Shown here: positions 1 through 13,084 of the stretch, in pieces
Layout of the letters: each line of letters begins with the position of its first letter
How positions within the stretch are numbered: the first letter of the stretch is position 1
Source: Hymenolepis diminuta
Taxonomy: Eukaryota; Platyhelminthes; Cestoda; Cyclophyllidea; Hymenolepididae
NCBI GenBank assembly: GCA_900708905.1
Contig: CAADRB010000013.1
Span: forward strand, 2,608,877-2,672,876
Direction: 5' to 3'
Length of the DNA stretch: 64,000 bases
Position numbers and translations under genes: made by a program
The notes under the pieces: generated by a model
Databases searched by the model: none
Told to the model about the DNA's origin: nothing
What the model saw: the letters and a program-made list of their open reading frames with translations, nothing else

Positions 1-3000
1 GATACCATCTGTGCTCTCACCACTTTAGACGTAGTCTACCTAATTTTGAAGTCAATGTATACTAGAGGAATCTAATAGTCTCGTTACATTTATCTACAGC
101 TAGAGGAATACGAAAGTTTATTGGACGACTTATTACTATAGTGTCCGCTGCAAAATACATCATCAGCATTATTTACACTAGGTTTTTGTCTAAATTTATA
201 AATTCATAATAACAATTTAACAGATAGCTGTAAGTATCTGATGCTCTGTCTCTGTTAGGAAGCTAAATGGAGTATTTTCGGCGAGTTCGGTCGAGTACAC
301 TAAGAGTGCATTCGTAAGTTCATTGCCCATGTACTGAATTATCGATTTTTGAACTTCTACACTCAGATTTGAATATGTAAGACCACCAGTCAATATTGGT
401 CAACCAGTTAGCCAATCATTTATCCCATATCCAATTCTATACAAGTAAACTGATTTTCTCAATAGGGAATCGTTGTTTGGTCTTCAAGTCTTCTTCCATC
501 CTCTTCCTAAAATTTGAGTAGTCATGACTCTCTAAAATGGGCAACTGAGCTAATTATAAGAGTTCCAGAGATAATTAAATCTCTAGTTGTTTCTGTTTAC
601 TATCATTCAAAAATGTTTTGCTGTTTCTCTATTTATTAACAAAAAAATTCATTATTATTCACAAAGGTGAAGTTTAATTTGAATAAATGAATCAGAACAG
701 GATGAATTTGTTAATTTTCTAAATAAATATCAAATAAAACTCTATATTACTGTTAAATTGATTGGAAGCGGTCTATAAAATACTTGACAAAAAGGTACAT
801 ATGAGTAAGGAATATTGTTCTCGAAAACTTGACAAGTACAATTTTTACTAAAGCTAAGCATCACCTAAGCCGATTGTCCCAGACGTCTCAATCGCAAGGT
901 ATTACAAAGATAAGAAGAAACTGATTACTACTACAGCGAAAATCTCTTCTTCGGAGCATCGATGCAGCATCACCGTGAAATCTTTCTTTCTTCCTTACCT
1001 CAAGCAACTGAAAATACGCGAAGTATGCATCTCCCAGCTGAGAGCGTATTTAGATGAAAAAAATGATTTCTTTCATCAGAAGAACTTAAAATGAAATGAC
1101 TTTCCTGCTGTCATATAAAGTTCTCCCATTGAAATCTAAGACGATGGAAAGTTGCAAATGGTTACTGATCATCACTCGAGCTCCAGAAGAAGCGTTATAA
1201 TAAGAAATCTTTAATTTTTCAATCTATCGAACATAATTGATCTTTTTTATTAAACTTTCCTATCATTACTTCTACTTGGATCAATTTTTCGTTTTATTAT
1301 GCACCGTCCAATCATTTGGGTATTAAGGGAAATTAAAACAAACCCTTATTTGATTATTACATATTCTCTTATTCCTCTTCTATTCGGCCTGTTTTAATCA
1401 GATGAAATTTTGACCTTCATGAATGTAGTTTCCTCCAAATTGTCATGGAAGTTATTGTTTTATTTCAGGCAGAACTTTACTCAGCCTTTATCAAGAAGGA
1501 TTCGTGGATATCATGATAGAATTGTATTAATAAATGTTCCGTCCGAATTCTTGGCTAAAGTTATAGGATTTTTGAAATATTTCCGGATTAAACCTTTTGA
1601 CTGCATAGAGAAATTCATCTTGAGTGATATTCAGTGGATCATTAGCTGATACAATGGAGAAAACCATGGTAATTAAAGAGAACATTTACATCGAGATGAC
1701 ATCTACAACCACCCAATTCAATCAACTGATCAATAAACTCGGAATATTCGGGGTCTTGAAATCAATGAGGAAACTGGAGGTCAATTTTTGACATTTAGAC
1801 TCTGGAGCACTGAGACATGATATTCTAAATCGGGCCTTTTAGATAAAAAGCGGACATCTCGATGAACCCGAAATTCAATTAAAGCAAAACTCTTCATGTC
1901 TTCTCTACCCTTATCCTCATTTCTTCACCTTCTGTTTCAAAAATTCTGATATCTTATCATAAGAAACAATTTTTGAATTATTTTTGGCTTTATAATGAGT
2001 AAGAATATTATATCCATCACTCTTAATACATTTCAACACTATCTCTTCTTTTCATACCGCTATTGAGGTACACGAGGTGTACTAATTACTGGGGTGTTCA
2101 GAGTATTAACCTACTAATCGAAAATGCCTGGGTGGCTGATTCCCGCTCTAAAGATAGAAGACGAGGTAACAACTGAATGCGTCTATTAGGTGCAATGAAA
2201 AGGGATTGTTATTTCGTCGGGCTTCTTTTACTATAAATTTAACGGAGGGCACGCTTCGGGAAGAGAATTATCTAGGACATACTATGAGTTCTAAAGTTAA
2301 GACATTATACGAATGATACTTCGAGTAAAGATTTGTTTATAACGCCTCCGCCTCTTCACTCACTTTCAGCAGGTTTGTCAAAGTTAACTCCTGATAACTC
2401 CTCTCAAAAGAGGCCTTATTTTCTATTATGATTTTTCAATGTGTAACTGACTTTTCCAGAATCATTGCTCATTTATGTTTTAAGAAGGAATCAAAATACA
2501 GATATTTGATAACAATTTAGTCTGCCAACCAAGCTATTACCATCTAATTATCTGAGCTGATTATCTTGTAGTTGAAGTTGTTGTTTCACCATTTAATAAT
2601 GTAAAGTCGGTAGATAATTTGCACAAATGATCTTGCGTACTTATTACTCTCTGAAAGATCGCGTGCAGCAGGCATTTTGAACGTCAGATAAATGATAGCG
2701 GCTGGCGGAAATGTCAAATCCAATTTTGGATGGAATGGGAGGGAGCATTCCTTTCGACATGCGCTTCAACTTGGGCAAATGTCAACCTAAAATACATTAT
2801 TCACTTGGTATTGTTAATATATTTTCATGGTATGGAAAAGAATGAATAATTTTTGTGGACTGCTATTGGGAAAGCTATTTCAATCAACTCTTTCAATTGG
2901 CCTAATGACAAGAGAGGACCGGATGAAAGCAAGCTTTTTCATTATTGTGACTAGTATATAGTGTCCAAGTATAATAGCACTGGGGTTAACGTGCGTACCA

Positions 3001-6000
3001 ATTATGTTCGAAATACTATAATCAACGTTTATAATCGAATATTCTGCCATCAGAACGTCGAGCCAGACCATTCAGGGGAGATTCAACAAAGTTAACCACT
3101 AAGCTTAGTTTCTTTTTCCCTCAAAATTTTACGGCTTGACATATTTGAGGATTCTGTAATAATAAACATTTTTTAATGATAAATATATGAAAAAATTTAA
3201 TAGGTGCAAATTTATCTTCACGATTCTATATTCATCCTCATTTTCACATTACAATTACCCTGGAGAAAAATAATTTACCCTTCTTATCTCTGGGAAAGCT
3301 TATAAAGGAAGGAAAACAATAAAATAGTTCAAGTGGGGATGAAGCGAAGTGATCGAGTCGAAGGTGCGAAGTAAGGCGGGCACCACAATTCATCTAGTGT
3401 TTTATTGTCTTCTTTATGGATGTGGTTCGGTCCTTAGATTCCTAAGTAACTTCATGGTCAGTATTTATTGACGGTTTGATTAAAGCGAATGGTTGATTAT
3501 TCCACCTAAAGATAATAGGTCAGATGTTTCTATTAGACTGGGGGATGAACTTTAAAAAATTGTACTGCTCAATAGGTATTAGCGTTTACTAATGTTTTAA
3601 TTAAATTTCATTCGATATTCAATCTCCAGATTTCTGAACTTCAAAAGTATTATGAGCCATGACGGAAAACTTTAAATTCCTTTGTTCTTCTAATGTGGAT
3701 TTATGTGATGGTTAAGGGTACTCCAATGCAGAAATCATTATTCTCTACTCATTTTTATCCGAACGCTTTACTAATGCGTCCAATTTGGGATATTGAAATC
3801 TCCCACGGGATATGTACTTTATTTCTTCAAAAAGGAAATAAAAAAGTGCTCCATGACAGTTAGTAAAATGAACACTTTCAAGATTTTCGTCTAAGCATGC
3901 AGAATCATGTAACGGAGCCAGCGATGTCTATTAAAGTGATTCGATTTGTGCGGAGCTTAAATCACCGCATTTTAGTATCAAGCATCTGTTTTGGTCATCA
4001 TACGATTATCAGAAAGAACCTGAGCTCTCAGTCTATTTTCTGATTAATCGACTCTGAATACACCAAGTGTGGACTATTAAGCAGTGAAAACCGACCTAAC
4101 ACTTGTAAAAAAATCTTGTTCACTCTAGAAATCCAGGCCTATGTCCAAAAGTTGGGTTTGCTAACATCAGCATATTGTAAGAGATTACATTTAACAAAAG
4201 AAAAGTCACTACAATTACAAAGAAAGAAGAGATACAAGACCTACAATTAACTCAACTTTCTATCCAATGAATCCTGAATTCAGATAATGTAAGGCCCTTC
4301 TGATCCCTTTGTTTTTCTCCTTTCTATTCGCCTTCCCACCAAATTTATTCATTAATTGAAATATCTTTCTTTCTTTCTCCTATTTGGAGTCAAATTTGCA
4401 AAAATCTTTTATTCTGACTCGCTATAATAGTTTTTATGGCAACATCTTGTGGTAAGAAGCGGCTAGGGAATATAGTCTGAAGAAGGGGAAAAGGTTAACA
4501 ATTGAGATGATTAATATGCATACGAATTATTGGTTCTCCATAGCATTACTACCTCGAACCGGTAATATTCTACTGTGCTTAACCCGCTAATATAATTCCC
4601 CACGCAATACCCTTAAGTGATTGAACAGGTATCAAAGATAATATTAATTATTCATATTATAATTACGCCTGTTCTGATTTTTAAAAAAACATTCTACTCA
4701 GGGGCAAAGTTAGCAAAAATCGAATTTATTAATCATCTTTGGATCCATTTGACCAGCAGATGATTGGGTATTGGTCACATTTGGGATACGTCCAGAACTC
4801 GGATATCTCTCAATATTTCATTAAATGTAATGACAGGAGAATGAATTGTGAAAATTTTACTAAGGATCCAATAATGATTGGTGCTTCTTGATCTTTAAAA
4901 CCTTGCTTAGATATATGCGACCATTAGGAAGAGCTGGAGTTGTTTGAAAATTGCACTGTTTACAGATTTTGCTAACGATGGTTTGCATTCATATTACATT
5001 TTGCAGTTATCTATGTAACAAAACAGTTATGATTGGTCCGATAACAGAGAAATTGCTGATTTTGAAATTATCCATACTTTGCTCATATGGGTTTGAATCA
5101 ATGGAAAATAATTGGTTGCCTGGTTAACCAATAATACAGAAGCGGAGAGATTGCAATGCCAGGCACGATCGTGAAATTTCAACAATGGATAAATCGATTC
5201 ACGAGAGATGGAGCCTGCGAACTTCAATTAGGGGCACAGAAAACATTCGATTCGACTTCTTAACAGATGCTGGTAACTCATAGCAAAAATGCGGCGTTTC
5301 TTAAGTAGTGAAAGTTGAGCAGATGCCACTATTAATTATTGTAATTTCAGAAGTACCTTTCATTATAATATAACGAATTCTTTTGGTAACAGTTTTGATG
5401 CAAAATCTCAAATTTCTTTCAATCAAGAAGGGTTAAAGTACATAGAGATTCCAATCATAATCTGGGTTCAAGGAACAACTTCACAAATCAGATGTTCTTT
5501 TCATATTTATATATATTTTGTAGTGTTATACAGATCTGGTAGTATCAACAAGGCTAGAAAGTCGTGTAGAAGGCGTCTGAACAGTAACTACTTAGTTTTG
5601 ACCATAGCCTTTAACTCTGTAGGGAATGACGAAGTAAGAGAAACATGAACATTTCTAGTCGACTCAATGGTCATTTAGGTTAAAGGCAGACGGGAGAAGA
5701 GGCTGAATAAACATATTTTACAAGGGTAATACTAATATGGGATGGGATCACACATCAGGTAATTTCAGGTCAGAAAGATTGGTTCGGGACGCTAAAATAT
5801 GTAATATTGTAATTGATTTGTATCCAGGTCTAACTCAGTCCTTAATGCAGACTTTAATTGATACATCCATAAGTTTTAAAATCATGAATATAAGTGTCAG
5901 TGCTTTTATTCATTCGTTTGATTCCTCTTTTTACGGTCAAACGACTTGAAGTTAGAGAAAAACGCTGCGCAATCAAGGCATTTTCGCAGATATTGTGTCA

Positions 6001-6860
6001 ACGTCGCAGATATATTATCTTTACAAATGGAAATGAGTTGAAGTGCCAGTATATCCTTTCTCATTTCGTAGTTTCTGGTTATAAGTTTGCGTGATAGATT
6101 TATATTTATCCACGAATTTTTGATTAACCAAAATTAAATACTCGACCGATAACTGTGTTTTGGAACAAGATTAGTTTTCCTGATGCAAACTAAAATGTCC
6201 ACAGTATTAAGCTAGTGAATATTATGAGCATCTCGGAGCCGATTTAATATCATCTTCAATAAGCATCATAGTTATAAATCAGGACGTTGTATAAATACGT
6301 TCTATTGGTAAGTACGACAAGGGAAATGTGTACCTAAAAGTCTGTAATGAATTTAAAATCAAAATTACGGATGAGATTCTCATAAACAGCTCTTCAGTCA
6401 CTCCGGCCATGATCCGACTTAAAACTTCCGGAAACTGGACACTTGACATTTGTTAATGGTTATGCATGAGAAACAGTGATGTCGTCGAATATATAGAGGC
6501 ATTACATTCTCTTTGCATACAGCTGGTACTCTTGCACTTCATTGTCTTTTTTTAACTCCCGTAGATGAGGATTTAAGCTAATAATGACGGGAATCGATCC
6601 CATAATTTGAATTTTAAATCTTACCATTTCAATTAATAAAGACCTCCAGAACTTGAAGCATAGCTTTTGACAAAATTCATTTTTTATGTTCAATTATTTG
6701 GTTCATCTATTATTTACTATCCCAAAGTAGACATAGTATTAGTGACTCATCGAAATCCGTTGACGTAAAAGGAAGTCGAGTCTAATTATAGAGGTGACTG
6801 GTGATGAAAAATACGCATACATCACCATACAATGTATACAAACTAGTCGAATTACTGGAA
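1..6860. other. Gene-poor AT-rich intergenic stretch
   Basis: I see no convincing gene here. Open frames are short (63–79 codons), lie on both strands, do not resemble known families and lack paired splice signals with a matching neighbouring exon. The longest, at 1410–1649 and 5737–5949, are composed like translated AT-rich spacer. No RNA gene or tandem array was recognised. The stretch could hold distal regulatory DNA or unrecognised short exons, which base reading alone cannot settle. Confidence 0.5.
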
Positions 6861-6861
6861 G

Positions 6862-7712
6862 TATACTTTCGTTACAGTCTTGCATGCGACTTCTTCGATA
6901 GGGTAGTCTTGATGATAATGACGTTCTCCTCAAAATCGCCATATTGGGAGTGACCGCTTCTTATATTCGTCAGATAACCGTCGGATGGGGAGCAGGTCCC
7001 CTGAGTTGATAGATGATCGGGTAGAACACTCGCAGTTCACGGTTCTGCACCAGAATCGAGTCCGCTACGAGACGTCTTGACATCAAACTCCTTGTCCACG
7101 GGGACAAAAGTCTGAGTCAAATCACAGCACAGTAAGGAGATCGGGGACAAAGAATGAAATCGAAACATCTGAATTGGTCTTCTTCGAAATAAACAAAACA
7201 TCAGGTAGTGCGAAATCAGTTAACGATAATTAAATAATGGCGAACATCTTCAACTTCATGCGTGGCCACGTTGAAGTACTTATAGTATCTGCTGAAGAGA
7301 GAACTGTTGTCACCAACGATCAAACTTAATTTACTAATCGTCTTTTAAAAATTTACGTCGGTAGGGTCCATCGGTTGAATATAAGTCGACAAATATAAGT
7401 CGAGATCGCTTCTGCTAAATTTACAAAGCAGTATGGTAATTCGAATGGTGTGTGAAGGAGATCTGCCATGCTGTTTCTATAAATATAACGGTAATGAGCA
7501 TACCATGTTGAAAGTTACATCTATTAGAGGCTTATGATGAAACATACCTACGTTTTTCATGCAGTCTTCAGGATCCTTTGTCGACGTTGAGAAATTTATG
7601 AGGATGAAGAGATGTGAGTTTCCATATCCGCGTACTTCGATAATTAGGTCACCAAAACTGTTATGATCTGCTCTTCTCTTTAGCACACTGTAACTGACTC
7701 TTAGATTCCCTA
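6862..7712 (-). pseudogene. Possible broken or unassigned spliced gene, minus strand
   Basis: An unusually GC-rich island for this window. On the minus strand one frame is open from about 7203 down to 6862 except for a single in-frame TGA at about 7042–7044. After the stop the frame resumes with well-composed protein (key run GHSQYGDFEENVIIIK). Upstream, an exon-like block at 7556–7712 reads GDLIIEVRGYGNSHLFILIN and ends in a GTAGGT donor after CMKN. It could join in phase to an acceptor near 7117, giving TFVPVDKEFDVKTSRSGLD before the stop. No family is recognised. Alternatives are a pseudogene with one nonsense change, a gene ending at that TGA with chance coding beyond it, or an antisense illusion: the plus strand has its own exon-like signals at 7568–7609 and 8041–8199. 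Low confidence in any one model. Confidence 0.25.
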
Positions 7713-8040
7713 GGAAATTACACTAGTTAAAAATACAATTCGACAACACCACAATACAAAATGATCCAAAATACCGTATAAAAATGGGACACCACTGCAT
7801 ATCGACAGGTCCATTTGTATCGTTCGCCCTTGCAACAGTAATGTAAATAAATTCGTTCGAACAAAAGGGAATTAAAAGGGGTAAAATAAAGAATCTTACA
7901 TATAAGAACTATTTTTGGTGAAAATATGATTTTTTTATATTTGGCATAAAAGAACTAACTTTCACTAAAATTCCCTTATTATCATTTATAATGAAAATCA
8001 ATCGGGGTGACGAGAAAACTTGTACAAATATGTACTTTCA

Positions 8041-8199
8041 GGTAATTCTGTGAATAGACGCCAAGATTCTAACTACTGTCCAGACCCGGAGTTCAAAAGG
8101 CAAGACCAGTTTGGTCAAGCGATGAGGACTCCTGGCAACTTACCCCATGTTCTTAAGAACGATGTGCTGAGATGCGACTTTAAGGTTCCTAACAAATAA
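8041..8199 (+). CDS. Possible terminal exon of an unknown plus-strand gene
   Basis: A pyrimidine-rich acceptor ending in TTTCAG is followed by an open phase-1 frame of 53 codons ending in TAA. It reads in part NYCPDPEFKRQDQFGQAMR and then LRCDFKVPNK. A matching small exon at 7568–7609 has a strong acceptor (TTTTTCATGCAG) and a GTGAGT donor in the same phase; the join creates a cysteine codon. No family is recognised and the first exon cannot be placed, although an ATG at 7237 is a candidate. The neighbouring island (6862–7712) reads better on the other strand, so strand assignment is unsure. Confidence 0.25.
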   Translation, partial: GNSVNRRQDSNYCPDPEFKRQDQFGQAMRTPGNLPHVLKNDVLRCDFKVPNK

Positions 8200-8796
8200 T
8201 TCCCGACGAAGAACATACCATTCAAGTTGTCTGAATCACATGTTCAGTCTGAAGGCAAATCAGAGGAATAGGTCATGTATTTCGGTGTTGTAGGTAGAAA
8301 TAAATTACATCATGCATGAACATGATGCGATTAATGCCAAGAAGTCCCCACCTATCATTTGCATGACATTTGTATTTTGTAATTAACTTTCCGCAAAAAA
8401 AAGTGGCAGCGCCACTTTAATCTAAGAAGTAAATTAATTTATTATGGACTGATGGTTTATTCCTTTTGATCTCAAGCTCTCCTCAAACAATCAATTTTTC
8501 TGAAAGCCTCAAAATAAGGCATTAGTCTAGTTCGGAGAATGAAGTAAAAATGGAATTAATTAGTGATGACCTGTGGATTATAAATAGTCTTGTTAAAATT
8601 ATAATGCGTCTTGGAGTGACTTCACAACTATCTTCCCTCTATTCTATTTTCTAGTACCACTAATTGACTTGCCATATAGCGCTCATCGAGGAAAGAGGAA
8701 GCTGATTGTAAAAAGTGGAGATTACTACATTGTTCATGTTGAAAATGGCGTTCCTTTGTCCCGAAGTTATACATGGCCTGAAAATTTAGAAATGAT

Positions 8797-9175
8797 TGAA
8801 GGACGAACTCCTATGCGTTTCCAAAATTTTCATCCATGTCAGCACTAATCACTGCAATCTAATTAACTCGATCTCACAGTGTTGCTTGAAGTGGTTGACT
8901 CTACTGTAATCTCAAGCTCCCTGTGGAATACCATTGTGTATTCTCAAGTGGTTTATTTTAAATATCGGAATGAGCTAATTAAGTGGTCCTCGAATGAGCG
9001 TCGCAAGGGTTCAGCCTCCCTACGGCGATATCCGGATCCACTCCACGTGTTCATACTATTCCTTCTATATGAGACTGTAGGAGACACACACACACACACA
9101 CGCACACATATATCTCATCTCCTCTGTCTCCCATCTCTCTCTTAAACTCTTGAACACTCATCGTGATTCGTTCAA
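8797..9175 (+). repeat. 379-bp direct repeat, copy 1
   Basis: This block is almost identical to 12706–13084, with the same length and only scattered substitutions. It starts at a GAAGGAYGAACTCC motif and ends at GATTCGTTCAA; flanking sequence differs at once on both sides. It contains a CA-type microsatellite (about 9081–9109) and an 88-codon open frame conserved in both copies. That frame translates the microsatellite and looks non-genic. No terminal inverted repeats or clear target-site duplications are visible. It may be a short non-autonomous mobile element or part of a segmental duplication. Confidence 0.8.
9081..9109. repeat. CA/GT microsatellite
   Basis: A run of about ten AC units with one G interruption, followed by ATATAT. 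It lies inside the first copy of the 379-bp repeat. The same run occurs at about 12990–13021 in the second copy, so it was present before duplication. Confidence 0.85.
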
Positions 9176-12100
9176 AATCATCCAAATCCATTAATTGAAT
9201 CACCAACTGATCACTTTGGTTATCAAATACACCCAATAAAAGTCTGCGTTGTATGATCAATAAATTTTAGATCAGATTATCGATAAGCCATTTTATAGTA
9301 TTCATTATTAATCAAAACATTTACGCTTTGTTAAATACTTCATGAATTTCTGCGATTTACCGAAAATTTTCCTCAAATTGCGTGGTCCAAAATTTGTGCT
9401 ACTGGTTACCTTCTGTTTACCACGAGGTCAAAATTTCACTCTCTCAGCCGTCTGGAAGTGGACGAGAAATTAATATCCTATCTAACTACCAGTATGCCCC
9501 TTCTTTTGAACATTATTTTAAAGTTCGATTTTGAATTCGTCTATTAGTAACACTTATTCTGGAACACTTTCGGAATATATTTGTGAACTAAAATATGATT
9601 TTTCATCAGCTAATATCTCCTAATCTAAGAAGAAGAGGTGCATGGAACAACCGTCGAATGTGAAGAGGACCAAGGGGATATAGTAGGCCCCTGACAGGTG
9701 AACTTTATTCCTAATGTCCTTTCAAATGCTCCAGCTTATCCCTTACTGGAAATTGCTTCTATCCGAATTTTTATTTTTACTCTGCGATACATTATAATAA
9801 TAGGGTAATTATTATCTGGTTTTCGTGTTTTATAACGCCCTTCATGAATACCAGCTTTAGATAACTTTAGATCCAGGCTCGGAGTGATTTACTTTGTATT
9901 AATATTTATTGCTTATCCTGGCAGTCACCTTCATCTGAGGTTGACAAAAATTGTCAACAATCAGTGTGGTATTTAGGTGCTTCCACTATCGTCAAATCCA
10001 TTTGGTATGCCTATCTAAGCAGTTGTAACAGGAACAACATACTGAGATGTGATTTAATAAAGACGTTTTCACTCTGGGGTTCACTCTAAGTCATATGAAG
10101 GTCGTTTTCAACGTTTCAATTAGTGCCTTACCAAACAATGTAACAGGAGAGAAAAGGTTACAATAGAACGTTTAAAGTAGTGATTTCCTTAACTTAACAA
10201 AGTACAAGAAGAATGTATGACTTTGATGATACAAATGAAAGGATTACTTTCTACCTGTTTCTGAAATTTTTTTCCCAACCAAATAGAAATTCACATAATT
10301 TTACATGAAATTTCTCTTACGTCCGATAACTTGTATAAATGGAAAACAATCCGAGCATTTCACCCCTCCCCTCTCGTCCCCAGAGTTTACCTACAGCACA
10401 TTGACCATCGGTTTTCACTTGCCTCTGTCTTGTGATTGCTCAACTAATTTGTCATGTTATCCACACCCGCAAATTTTCCTGCACTCAGCGTGGACGCTTT
10501 GTCCTCATACCTTCTCCCTCCTCCATTGCTAGTGTACAATGCACTTCGGTCTACACTCAGTTCTTGGTATTCCAATTTAGAAAAGAAAATTGTTTACTGT
10601 TAGCAGAGAGAAAAATTTTCAGACGCAAGAGGATACCTTCGCCTAATAATGTCGAGCTTTTACAATCTGATGATCCTAGCCATTACAGCCTGTTGACCTT
10701 ACTATCAATACAACTTTGTGACTGACCTTGGCACCGTCTATGTTTATCACACGCTCACCAGTGTTAATGAATCAGCTGCAAATATGGTCCATACAAATCT
10801 CGTAAATTGGCAAAACTAAGTTGCACTGAGTTCTACAAGAAATTCATAAATTCCAGCATTGAGATATCATAATTTCATCAGCCCTTCCCAAAAATGCGAC
10901 TTCTTTACCTCCTTGTCAAAAAATGCAATTTGTTGAGTAATTTGGCCATTTTAAGGTCATTGAGATTCTTTAAGTATTATGCATAGCAATACAAAAATAC
11001 TTTTAATAGTCCAATAGTGAGGTTGGACATCAAGTATCTTACTTTAATTGAATTATGAAAGCAATGAGTTGTCCAATTATCAGAAGGTGCATGAATCACT
11101 TTGTAATATTCGATTATACTACGCTCAGTTTTGATTTGATATCTGGATTTTTGATTGACCTTGTTGAATATTTGTTTTAATTGAACGGTTGCTTACGGTA
11201 CTGATTCGCTTGTATCTTCTTACGGTCATGAATGAGCAGGTATTTTAAACATAAGGTAAACTTTGACGATGAGGTTAGAGCAACTTCAAACCTCTAAAAA
11301 ATACATTCAGCCGAATATTCTCGAAGACAAAGCGACTAGCTAAGTGATAGCAACTTCGATTCCTCAAAGAAGAAACTCAGTAATCATTCAAGACGTGATC
11401 ATTGCCGATGAGTCATAGAATAAATTAGATTTTTACCTTAATTGAGGTTATCAATAGTGACATTTCGAAGCCCTATTTAGGGGATGCAGGTGTTCAGTAG
11501 CAACTGATCAAAAACGTAGTTATGTGGTTGTTTCCCGTTACAGATATATTTTTCCAACTTCAACAACTTATTTTGTTCTCTACTGCGCTTTCCTCAAATT
11601 CACTGTGATTGGTTTATGTGTCAAACGGCATCCAAATCAAATTCTAAGTGAAAATATGTAATCTCACTTTTAATGGTTATAATTAATTGGAAATAAAAAT
11701 CGTCTCAGTTGGAGAAAATTGGTTAGCAATTTTCACCAGCCGCCTTCGTAATTACTCAATTTTATCCACTAAACTCTAACACGCATTGATTATGTGATTA
11801 GTGGTGTAGACACTCTATTCTCGAGCTCCCTATTCCTTTACCCTTTCTTAGTCTCTCACCTCGAATTATCTTAATTGTTGGTTTCAGTAAGATCTGATTT
11901 ACCTTCAACTCTAACTCCTGGATCTCTGGGATCGTGATCGTCTGCAGATATCTGATAGGTGTTAGTCTTAGTTCCTGCATGGTCAGCAAATGTTGAGTGT
12001 TTTGAATTTGTTCTCAAAAAATTAATTTTTTATTTTAATTATCGGATCAGTTTGTTTCCTGAAGAATTAGCTGATACTGATTTATGGTTATTTATTCATT

Positions 12101-12705
12101 TCAAAATTATAAGGTTGATAGCCTGAATTTGGTTGGACATGATTAAAATATGGCATTCGTGATAGTGACCACCAGAATTCCAAGTCCGGAAAGGAGAAAG
12201 TAAAAATATGCAAATGAATATAGACATTCCTATATTCAAGAGGGCCACAACAATGTCATTGAAGCTTAAGGTCCAAGTAAAAACCGAAATATTTTAATTA
12301 CCTTTTATGTTCCCATCAGAAATATTAAATTGAATGCTCTATATCCATTTCCAACTCATTTTTTAGTTGTAGTTTTCTTTCAAACGGACTGAAATTAATA
12401 AAAATCCTGTGAAATAAACCTTATTCACGCGTGTGCATCTTCCTCAGAGGAGATTTCATATGACAAAAGCTCAAGTTTGATCTGGATGCAACTTATACCT
12501 TGACCCGGATCGTGGAAATTAAGATTACCACGACAGGAATAATTTCGAGACAAGCATGTGAGTTAACATTTCAGCTGCAAACTGGAAATCTACAGATAAT
12601 CGTTCGCAGTATGCTGCAAACTGCGAATCGGATAAAATGAGGCTGAAAAGTCTGCATTCATTGTTCTTTCTTTGTTTGGAGGATAAATGAAGAATTTTAT
12701 TAGCC
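9176..12705. other. Spacer between the two repeat copies
   Basis: No supportable gene. Two overlapping frames near 10305–10725 are rich in Ser, Leu, Pro and Cys from a pyrimidine-rich tract, with no splice logic and no family resemblance. The rest is AT-rich sequence with frequent stops on both strands. Confidence 0.45.
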
Positions 12706-13084
12706 TGAAGGATGAACTCCCATGCTTTTCCAAAATTTTCATCCATGTCAGCACTAATCACTGCAATCTAATTAACTCGATCTCACAGTGTTGCTTGAAG
12801 TGGTTGACTCTACTGTAATCTCAAGCTCCCTGTGGAATACCATTGTGTATTCTCAAGTGGTTTATTTTAAATATCGGAATGAGCTAATTAAGTGGTCCTC
12901 GAATGAGCGTCGCAAGGGTTCAGCCTCCCTACGGCGATATCCGGATCCACTCCACGTGTTCATACTATTCCTTCTATATGAGACTGTAGGAGACACACAC
13001 ACACACACACGCACACATATATCTCATCTCCTCTGTCCCCCATCTCTCTCTTACCCTCTTGAACGCTCATTGTGATTCGTTCAA
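12706..13084 (+). repeat. 379-bp direct repeat, copy 2
   Basis: Second copy of the element at 8797–9175, same orientation, about 3.5 kb downstream. Identity is very high through the central 300 bp, including the microsatellite. Substitutions cluster at the ends (for example AAACTCTTGAACACTC against CCCTCTTGAACGCTC). Similarity stops abruptly after GATTCGTTCAA. The low divergence implies recent duplication, transposition or gene conversion. Confidence 0.8.

Noticed and set aside
8879..9145. 88-codon open frame, repeated almost unchanged at 12788–13075
   Set aside because: It lies within the duplicated 379-bp element, translates the CA microsatellite into a His/Thr run, has no family resemblance, and its conservation is explained by recent duplication.
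10305..10725. Two overlapping plus-strand frames of 75 and 97 codons
   Set aside because: They are in different frames over the same pyrimidine-rich tract, with low-complexity Ser/Pro/Leu content and no splice or start context.
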